Source: Candidatus Sericytochromatia bacterium (GTDB lineage: Bacteria; Cyanobacteriota; Sericytochromatia; UBA7694). Taken from it: a DNA stretch of 64,000 bases. The notes beneath the pieces are model-generated. The model had not been told where the DNA came from. It worked only from the letters and a program-made list of their open reading frames with translations, and made no database searches. The stretch is taken from the NCBI GenBank assembly GCA_018780035.1, contig JADMKE010000004.1, positions 1 through 64,000 of the forward strand, read 5' to 3'. Made by a program: the position numbers and the translations under genes. Shown one piece after another: positions 58,526 through 64,000 of the stretch (positions are counted from its first letter, which is position 1; every line of letters begins with the position of its first letter).

Positions 58526-59540
58526 CCCCCAGCGAGGTCTTATGCGCAAACGACTCAAGCACTTATTGCCGCTGCTGCTCTGCCTGCACCTGCAGGGCTG
58601 TGTCTGGACCGTTTACAATTGGCGGGAGATCCCCGACCCCGACACAATCGAAAAATACCAATCCAAAGCGGAAAAGCTGGAACACTATCAGAAATATGCT
58701 ATTCAAGACTTAAAATTTAAAGATTCGTGGAGGATGGCGTATCAGATGGGGTTTTCAACAGTGGCTGAACCCCAAACCTATTACGATTTAAACTCGTATG
58801 CTCCCGTGATTTACCAACTGGCCCCAGAAGCGGAGGCCTACTTTGCCGAGGCCCAAAATATGCAATTCTACCGAGAGCTCAGCATTTTTTCTTCCAGCGG
58901 CATAACCCTCTTTTTAACCTTCCCTTTGGTAATTCTTGCTTGGGGCACAGAGTTTGCACTGAAGCAAGACCCTTCACTTCAGCGGACTGAAGCCGGTTCA
59001 AATTTTGCTATCGCAGGTTTAATTACAAGCTCTGTGGCTTTGGCTTTGCTTGGATTGGATTATTATTTGCTTTTTCAACAAGAGGCCCAATACGCAAAAA
59101 TCAAAGAGACCTACAACGCCGCCCTGCGCAAACAGCTTGAATTGGAAGAGACCGACCTGGGGGCCTTGCCGCCACCGAGCCTGGCCCTGAGCTGGGAATC
59201 CCCCCAATAAGGGCACAAGCGCGCAGGCCCAAGCTTTAAGCCACAGGCTCCCAACGCTTGAGATGCTTTAAGTTCGCCTTTTGCCGCGCCAACCAAAGAT
59301 CATATTGCAATTGAAGCTGCAGCCAGCTTTCTGCCGAGCGGCCAAAGACAGTGGCTAAACGCAGAGCCATTTCAGGGCTGATCCCAGATTTCCCATTCAA
59401 AAGGCCCGACAGGGTTTTGCGGGTGACGCCCAAAGAACGGGCCGCTTCAGTCACACTTAACTCAAGCGCATCAACACAAAATTTTCGAATAATTTCGCCA
59501 GGATGGGGGGCTATGCATTTCCATTTTAAGCTCTCCTTTG
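58307..59540. repeat. Segmental repeat, copy 2
   Basis: The partner of 54184-55396, covering the B2 tail, the second lipoprotein and the second higA. It is 21 bp longer because the divergent block in the lipoprotein gene differs in length. The copy ends at a higB scrap (59535-59600) instead of an intact higB. Confidence 0.9.
58542..59210 (+). CDS. Module lipoprotein with membrane helices, copy 2
   Basis: 222 residues, ATG 58542 with the same SD as copy 1. Lipobox LQGC (Cys20). It is the same as copy 1 in residues 1-60 (Gln to Lys change in EKYQSKAEK), in DLNSYAPVIYQLAPE, and in the C-terminal 35 residues (QYAKIKETYNAALRKQLELE). The two intervening blocks differ; this copy has longer hydrophobic segments (ITLFLTFPLVILAWG, SSVALALLGLDYYLLF). 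Mosaic divergence suggests gene conversion of the ends only. Confidence 0.7.
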   Translation: MRKRLKHLLPLLLCLHLQGCVWTVYNWREIPDPDTIEKYQSKAEKLEHYQKYAIQDLKFKDSWRMAYQMGFSTVAEPQTYYDLNSYAPVIYQLAPEAEAYFAEAQNMQFYRELSIFSSSGITLFLTFPLVILAWGTEFALKQDPSLQRTEAGSNFAIAGLITSSVALALLGLDYYLLFQQEAQYAKIKETYNAALRKQLELEETDLGALPPPSLALSWESPQ

Positions 59541-59547
59541 AGTTCAT
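59236..59547 (-). CDS. higA: Orphan HigA-type antitoxin with altered N-terminus
   Basis: 103 residues. From [18 protein letters not shown] the protein is nearly the same as the first HigA ([12 protein letters not shown]). The N-terminus [13 protein letters not shown] instead derives from the joined higB scrap. The G tract near the old start has 6 G against 8 in copy 1, shifting the frame; the new upstream ATG restores it. No higB follows at 59550. It may bind the higBA operator. Confidence 0.7.
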   Translation of the reverse strand: MNSKESLKWKCIAPHPGEIIRKFCVDALELSVTEAARSLGVTRKTLSGLLNGKSGISPEMALRLATVFGRSAESWLQLQLQYDLWLARQKANLKHLKRWEPVA

Positions 59548-59704
59548 GTAATTTCAAACCCGGCAAATTCATGTCTTCAATGCTGAATGCCGTGTTGAGC
59601 TTAAAGCCACAGGTGTATTGGGGTTGAGCTTTGTGTTACTCTGGGATGGAGAGCGCTCGTATCCTCTTTTGCCCAAACCTCCTAAACCTACCGCGAGGTC
59701 TTAC
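59535..59704. pseudogene. Mosaic scraps of higB and immunity B
   Basis: 59535-59600 matches 55503-55568 of higB, offset 4032 bp. 59602-59704 matches the immunity-B tail and the lipoprotein leader (KATGVLGLSFVLLWDGERSY read on the plus strand, ending CGCGAGGTCTTA). Several point changes are present. It is a third degraded copy of the module. Confidence 0.75.
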
Positions 59705-59744
59705 AGGCCAGTCACAGCGCAGAGACTTCCTTTTATGGGTTAGC

Positions 59745-60653
59745 TTAAAGGGCTGCGACTTCCGCTTCGCTTAAACCCGTGTACTTGCAGATACTGGCCA
59801 CAGGCATGCCATCCGCTTTCATCTGGCGGGCGGTTTCTCGTTTGCCTTCGAGTTTGCCTTCGAGTTTGCCTTCGAGTTTGCCTTCGAGTTTGCCTTCGAG
59901 CTTGCCTTTTAGTTGCCCTTGCTGTTCCCGTTCAGCCAGTTCCTGCTCAAGATCGGGTTTGACCAACTCCAGCATGGTTTTTCTCAGTTCCTGACGTTCT
60001 GCAGCCAATCCCATCTTTTTAAGTACCTCCTGAGAATCTAATGGGTGAATCAGTTCCATAACGGTGAGCATGGCTTCTAGCCAGCTTTGTCTCTGCTCTG
60101 ATTCTAACACGGCCTGAAAGATTTGCTGTAAGGGTTCGCCAGATTTAATAAACAGCTTGAGCTGACTGTAGGGCAATTCTAAGGGCAAATGGTTATAGGC
60201 CACCAGATAGAGAGGGAAAAGCGTTTTTGCCTGCCAGAATCCCGGCAGAATTTCTTGAATTTCAATCTGGTAATGTGCCAAAGCCTGTTCAAGCGTAGGG
60301 GTTAAACTTGGTACCACCAACCAAGAGCTGAGATGAGCCCCATAGCCAATTTTGAATTTGACCCGATAGAGCAGGGTATAGGCCAGAAGGACTTCAAAAT
60401 CTCCAGGTTTCAGTGGATCAGCGATGGACTTGAATTCGAGCAGATTCTGATCGGTTAAAAATTTCCAGAGGGGGTGAGTTTGCCATTCTCCCTGCTGGTT
60501 TTGCGGAGAGATAATCACCAGATCTGCTTTGAGGGGGAGCTTGCCCAATTTAGGGTCTTCCATCACTTCTAAGCCAAGCGTACTCAGGGTTTCACGCATT
60601 AATTGCTTAAAGGCGTCGTCCCAGGGAATATGTTCGCTTTTGGCATGTGTCAT
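59745..60653 (-). CDS. Rpn/PD-(D/E)XK-like protein
   Basis: 302 residues. The N-terminal half shows a PD-(D/E)XK-like core, Asp in PLKADLVIISP and LLEFKSIAD (E-x-K). The C-terminus has MKADGMPVASICKYTGLSEAEVAAL, a helix-turn-helix typical of Rpn-family recombination nucleases. Between them lies a Lys-Leu-Glu-Gly repeat coded by a 12-bp tandem array. Rpn proteins promote recombination-linked DNA cleavage; no transposon ends are seen. ATG 60653. Confidence 0.7.
   Translation of the reverse strand: MTHAKSEHIPWDDAFKQLMRETLSTLGLEVMEDPKLGKLPLKADLVIISPQNQQGEWQTHPLWKFLTDQNLLEFKSIADPLKPGDFEVLLAYTLLYRVKFKIGYGAHLSSWLVVPSLTPTLEQALAHYQIEIQEILPGFWQAKTLFPLYLVAYNHLPLELPYSQLKLFIKSGEPLQQIFQAVLESEQRQSWLEAMLTVMELIHPLDSQEVLKKMGLAAERQELRKTMLELVKPDLEQELAEREQQGQLKGKLEGKLEGKLEGKLEGKLEGKRETARQMKADGMPVASICKYTGLSEAEVAAL
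59841..59900 (+). repeat. 12-bp tandem repeat inside the Rpn-like gene
   Basis: TTTGCCTTCGAG repeated five times perfectly (59841-59900), followed by a degenerate unit. On the coding strand it codes repeated Lys-Leu-Glu-Gly. Copy-number change would keep the frame. Confidence 0.9.
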
Positions 60654-60738
60654 GGCTGTATTTTAGCAGAGCAAGATGTAATGAGTCCGTATCCCTTTGT
60701 CCAAGCATGGAAAAGAAATGCGGCCATGCTATTCAAAC

Positions 60739-62316
60739 TTAAAGCGGAGCGCTCAACGCTTTCAGGGCATTGACCAGACCGTGGCCATAGAGGTCATCGC
60801 GACCGGCGGCACCCCGGTCGGTGGCGGTGCTTTCGAGGCGCTGTTTGATCCAGGCGGGGGTGGCGGTGTTGCCAAACTTGCTGCGCAGCAGGGCGGCCAG
60901 ACCTGCCACCTGGGGAGCGGCCATCGAAGTGCCACTCATTTGTACATAGGGGCGAAACTTGAGGAACGAGGGCACGGTGGAGATAATGTCTTGGCCAGGG
61001 GCGGCAATCGAGACATAGTCGCCGGAGTTGGAGAAGAGGGCCACATTGTTGTTTAAATCTGTCGCGCCCACGCCAATTACACCGGGAATCGCAGCCAGAT
61101 GGTTGCGGGCATTGCCGTTTTGGCGATCGTTGCCAGCGGCCACAACCACACTCACATTTTTGTCGAGGGCGTATTTCACAGCGCGTTCCAGGGTGGCACT
61201 CTGCTCACTCACGGAGAGGCTCATATTGATCACGTGGGCACCGTGGTCGGCGGCCCAAACCACCCCATCGGCCAGCACAGAGATAATCGTCTGGTTGGCA
61301 TCGGGATCGGGAGCGAGAATTGAGCTGATAATATCTGCCACATCGGGATAAATTTTGATCGGCATGATTTTGGCTTCGGGGGCCACACCGGCGATGCCCT
61401 GGCCATTATTGGCTTCGGCAGCGATAATGCCCGCCACATGGGAGCCATGTTTGTAAGTGGAGAAGACGTAGTTCAGGCTGCTCACGTCACCGGTGGTGCC
61501 GCCTTCTCTCAGTGAGAGGGCATCGTAGCCGGGCACAACGCGGTTTTTTAAATCTGCATGGCTGAGCGAAACACCCGTGTCGATCACGGCAATCACCATG
61601 TCTTTGCCCTTGGAATAAGACCAGGCTTCGGGCACTTGCATTTCTTCCAGGGCGTATTGATCTTTAAAATATTTGTCGTTGACGAGGGCGGTGGAAAAGA
61701 GTTTAAAGCCCTCGTTGATTTCTTTTTCGTCTTCGGGTTTTTGGCTGGCAACATGGTCGGTTTCGACAAAGGCAAAGAGTGATTCTTTTGAAAGCACTTC
61801 AACCAGGCCTTTGACTTCTTGGCCACGGGTTTTTAAAACCAGGGAGTGAATCCCTTTGATATAACGCTCAACGTCCAATTTTAATTCAGCGGCCAGGGCT
61901 TTGGCCTGGGGCAAGTCGGCATCGGAGCGCAGGCCCACCACCAGGGTCTGGGTGCTGTAATTGCTGGCGATATTGACCTGGGGGGCTGTTAGGGGGGCTG
62001 CGTTCTGTTGCAGAGGGGCTGTCTTCCCTGCTACCTGAGCGGCAGTCGAAGGGGCGGCTGTCGTGGCACCTGAGTCCTGTCGAAGGGCAGATTTTTGGGG
62101 AGCGCGGTTCAGGGAAGTGGTTGGGTTGAGAGTGGACGCAGGGGTGTTGGCACGGTTCAGTTGGGTGGTTTGAGGAGCGCGGATCGGGGTGGGGGCAGTC
62201 AGAGAGCTGGGGGCACTTTGCAGCACAGGTGCTGTGGCAGATTGTACGATGGGAGCTGAGTTACAGCCGGTTAAAAGCAACCAGCTGAGGAGTGAAAGGC
62301 CAATTTGTTTTTGCAT
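60739..62316 (-). CDS. Subtilisin-like (S8) serine protease lipoprotein
   Basis: 525 residues from ATG 62316 (MQKQIGLSLLSWLLLTGC). Lipobox LTGC (Cys18). A Pro/Thr/Ala-rich linker (about 20-110) is followed by an I9-like propeptide (about 118-190, STQTLVVGLRSDADLPQAKA). The catalytic domain (about 225-520) has Asp246 (VIDTGVSLSHAD), His290 (HGSHVAGIIAA), Asn396 (AAGN) and Ser464 (SGTSMAAPQVAG). The linker carries short words resembling the REP-like repeat at 25234-25254. Activity is expected outside the inner membrane. The ORF would extend upstream to 62361. Confidence 0.92.
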   Translation of the reverse strand: MQKQIGLSLLSWLLLTGCNSAPIVQSATAPVLQSAPSSLTAPTPIRAPQTTQLNRANTPASTLNPTTSLNRAPQKSALRQDSGATTAAPSTAAQVAGKTAPLQQNAAPLTAPQVNIASNYSTQTLVVGLRSDADLPQAKALAAELKLDVERYIKGIHSLVLKTRGQEVKGLVEVLSKESLFAFVETDHVASQKPEDEKEINEGFKLFSTALVNDKYFKDQYALEEMQVPEAWSYSKGKDMVIAVIDTGVSLSHADLKNRVVPGYDALSLREGGTTGDVSSLNYVFSTYKHGSHVAGIIAAEANNGQGIAGVAPEAKIMPIKIYPDVADIISSILAPDPDANQTIISVLADGVVWAADHGAHVINMSLSVSEQSATLERAVKYALDKNVSVVVAAGNDRQNGNARNHLAAIPGVIGVGATDLNNNVALFSNSGDYVSIAAPGQDIISTVPSFLKFRPYVQMSGTSMAAPQVAGLAALLRSKFGNTATPAWIKQRLESTATDRGAAGRDDLYGHGLVNALKALSAPL

Positions 62317-62473
62317 GTGAGTTTCCCTACGCGTCTCTCTTGATAAAACTATTGTAGGCAAAAGGCCCGCTGATGCTGCTACTTAAAAGTTAAAGTCCGA
62401 TTTTATTTGTGTTAATTTTCAGGTAAGAATGCGGGGCTGAGAGGTCTCTTTGCAAGAGTGGCAAGCAAAAACC

Positions 62474-62502
62474 TGGAATTTTGCAGAGACTTCACCTATA
62501 AT
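62474..62502 (+). promoter_or_regulatory. Promoter of the 62539 operon
   Basis: TGGAAT (62474-62479), 17 bp, TATAAT (62497-62502), 37 bp before the start at 62539. The -10 is perfect; the -35 is weak. Confidence 0.5.
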
Positions 62503-62538
62503 AGCTGTATTGAATTCAATTGAAAAAGGAGCTGCTTG

Positions 62539-62931
62539 ATGCCCCCCATCGAAAGAACAGGCATTGCGTCTCAGGCTTTACACCAGGCGGAAATCACCAA
62601 AAAGAGCGCGGATATTTCTGCGGTCTCCCCCGCCGCAGCCACATCCCCCTCTTCTCAACAGCTCTCCGCCCAGGATTTTCAGGCCAAACTCAAGCTCAAA
62701 GAAGGGCCTTTGGATTTGGCCTCAGATCGTCAGAGCCTGCAATCGGCGATCCAGGAAGGTGGCAGTTTAAAAATGCCCGATAGCTTGAATCGCAGTGAGC
62801 GCTTTCAGAGCTTTATGCAACAGTTTTTTAGTTCCTCTCAGATCGGAGACGATCCCACTTCGCATCAAGCGTTACAGATGCAGGCGCAATTCTTGATGCC
62901 GCGTTCTGAGACGGATGCATCCCATGTCTAA
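62539..62931 (+). CDS. Hypothetical protein
   Basis: 130 residues from ATG 62539, AAAAAGGAG 8 bp upstream. Ala/Ser/Gln-rich and probably disordered N-terminal half (AVSPAAATSPSSQQLSAQDF); a helical end (SERFQSFMQQFFSSSQIG). No family recognised. The stop overlaps the DUF493 start by 8 bp. Confidence 0.55.
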   Translation: MPPIERTGIASQALHQAEITKKSADISAVSPAAATSPSSQQLSAQDFQAKLKLKEGPLDLASDRQSLQSAIQEGGSLKMPDSLNRSERFQSFMQQFFSSSQIGDDPTSHQALQMQAQFLMPRSETDASHV

Positions 62932-63220
62932 CCCCGAGCCTGTTTTGCCTCCTGAAAATCCTGTCTCCCATTGGAAATTTAAGGCCCTGCTCGAAGAAGA
63001 ATATGTCTGGCCGACAGATTTTCACTTTAAATTTATTGTGCCCGTAGCCCAGGTGGATGCCCTGCAGGGGCTGCTCAATACCACCGCGCGAATTGTGGTC
63101 AAACTCTCCCGCAACAACCGCTATGCCAGTGTCAGCGCCCGCATGAAAATGGCCTCCAGTGATGAAGTGGTCTATGTTTATGAGCTGGTCAGTGGTATTG
63201 AGGGCATTATCGCGCTCTAA
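62924..63220 (+). CDS. DUF493 (YbeD-like) protein
   Basis: 98 residues from ATG 62924 (MSNPEPVLPPENPVSHWKFK); an ATG at 62915 is the alternative. DUF493 pattern: WPTDFHFKFIVP, NTTARIVVKLSRNNRYASVSARMKM, EVVYVYELVSGIEGIIAL. Related E. coli YbeD is a small beta-alpha regulatory protein of unsettled function. It overlaps the 130-residue gene, suggesting one operon. Confidence 0.85.
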   Translation: MSNPEPVLPPENPVSHWKFKALLEEEYVWPTDFHFKFIVPVAQVDALQGLLNTTARIVVKLSRNNRYASVSARMKMASSDEVVYVYELVSGIEGIIAL

Positions 63221-63263
63221 AAATAATCATTTTATTTGTTCTGTTTTGTCCTGGGTTGGATGA

Positions 63264-63292
63264 TTCAGTTTTGCCTTTCCCTGTGTTAAGAT
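63264..63292 (+). promoter_or_regulatory. Candidate promoter of the 63355 gene
   Basis: TTCAGT (63264-63269), 17 bp, TAAGAT (63287-63292), 63 bp before the start. Confidence 0.35.
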
Positions 63293-63354
63293 AGCTACAA
63301 AGACAGGCTATGTCCCATCAGATTGTTCCAAAGATTCAGGAGTCACCCGAGACA

Positions 63355-64000
63355 TGACAGATTCCGAAGATTCTCAATCCGGTTACGATAAAGTTTTGCG
63401 CGATACCCTTTTGCAGCGTACCGGACGCAATTTTCAGCGCGAGCTGGATCATGCCCCTTTGCCCACTGCTCCCAAGCGCATGAACAAAGAAGAAGCCGCC
63501 AATCTGATCTTCGACAATATCTTAAAAAAGCGCGAACAGCGCATGGTTCAGTCAGAACAGCCCCCGGTCTCAGAACCCGACTCCACGCCCCTGCCCGCTT
63601 CGGTTCACGGCGATGCTGCGCTCACCATCTCTGAGAATCGCCCCACCTCGATCAGTGGGACCTATGGCGAAATTTTGGATTCGATTCTTTGGGGCGAAGA
63701 AGAAAATGCACCTCCTGAGCCCACGTGGTCTGATCTGCGCAGCACGGTTGCTGAGAATGCAGAATCTGCGCCTCCCTCTCCGAATTACCAGAATATTCTC
63801 GAAAAAACCCTGGTCAACCGCACAGCCAAACCCCCTGTGGCGGCTCCGAAGAAGCAGTCGATCTCCTCGATCAGCCAAACCTTTTCCTCGGCCTTGGATG
63901 CCGTCTTAAAAGATGACCCGCTGCCACCGCCAGAGGCCAAAATCCCGCCCCGCAAGGGCAAAGCGTCTCCCTCAGATGGCTTGACGCAAACCGTTTACAA
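63355..64000 (+). CDS. Repeat-containing hypothetical protein, 3' end beyond window
   Basis: Open from ATG 63355 (AGGAGT about 10 bp upstream) to the right edge, at least 215 codons, MTDSEDSQSGYDKVLRDTLL. It is Pro/Glu/Ser-rich, probably disordered, and contains a short helical motif repeated with variation: YDKVLRDTLLQRTGR, ANLIFDNILKKREQ, YGEILDSILWGEEE, YQNILEKTLVNRTAK, SSALDAVLKDD. No family recognised; the C-terminus is not in the window. The repeat looks like a docking motif array. Confidence 0.7.

Noticed and set aside
1..64000. tRNA or rRNA genes
   Set aside because: No cloverleaf with conserved TTCGA-type arm and no rRNA-like stretch was seen by eye in the intergenic regions; a covariance-model scan would be needed to exclude them.

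Overview
The window looks like a chromosome segment of a diderm (Gram-negative) bacterium of about 50% G+C. It carries more than a dozen proteins with lipobox signal peptides, an outer-membrane barrel candidate and a LolA-like lipoprotein. HEAT-repeat, roadblock, Ser/Thr kinase, PP2C, TANGO2 and KhpB/YidC/YidD genes occur together with many unrecognised genes. That mix would fit a poorly sampled lineage, for example the non-photosynthetic relatives of Cyanobacteria (Melainabacteria/Sericytochromatia) or another predator-like group. The taxonomic guess is weak.

Layout. 1-5.9 kb: a truncated IS200/IS605 tnpB beside a small membrane protein, a GH5-like glycosidase, unknown genes and a TANGO2/NRDE protein. 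5.4-9.5 kb (minus strand): a run led by a consensus-like promoter, roadblock, degenerate GGDEF, holB, coiled-coil lipoprotein, DUF805. 9.5-13.3 kb (minus): the classical rpmH-rnpA-yidD-yidC-khpB-mnmE block, with a 44-codon rpmH that starts with GTG. 13.3-16.9 kb: a 413-bp gap, a clostripain-like lipoprotein, a DUF2214-like/PadR divergent pair with twin perfect operators, and a J-domain protein. 16.9-22.5 kb (minus): lipoprotein genes and decaying copies of them, one broken by a single in-frame TGA. 22.7-29.6 kb: a Ser/Thr kinase with a solo TnpB element at its start codon, then a metal (probably zinc) uptake operon with a palindromic operator and no ATPase gene. 29.6-38.5 kb: an unknown three-gene operon ending in a HEAT-repeat protein, a class III cyclase, wecB, prmC and a LolA-like lipoprotein. 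38.8-46.9 kb: a zinc-ribbon Ser/Thr kinase followed by a pseudokinase-PP2C fusion, a sulfotransferase, pfkA and an HDAC-family hydrolase. 47.0-63.2 kb: a response regulator, then an accessory region.

The most interesting part is 47.8-59.7 kb. A lipoprotein gene overlaps a 1500-residue lipoprotein whose C-terminus is an AHH-type HNH nuclease. Two overlapping immunity-like genes follow, with 4-bp ATGA or GTGA overlaps throughout. The immunity pair and a following lipoprotein/HigA module occur again 4.1 kb downstream as a mosaic 1.2-kb repeat. The interval between and after the copies holds a higBA pair, a collapsed vapBC pair, an ankyrin-like gene and scraps of further copies. The architecture resembles the SitB-SitA-SitI lipoprotein toxins of Myxococcus, although no transfer machinery (TraA/B) is visible here.

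After this come a PD-(D/E)XK-like (Rpn/PDDEXK) protein with 12-bp tandem repeats, a secreted subtilisin-like lipoprotein protease, a DUF493 protein and a repeat-containing gene that runs off the right edge. No rRNA, tRNA or CRISPR array was recognised.
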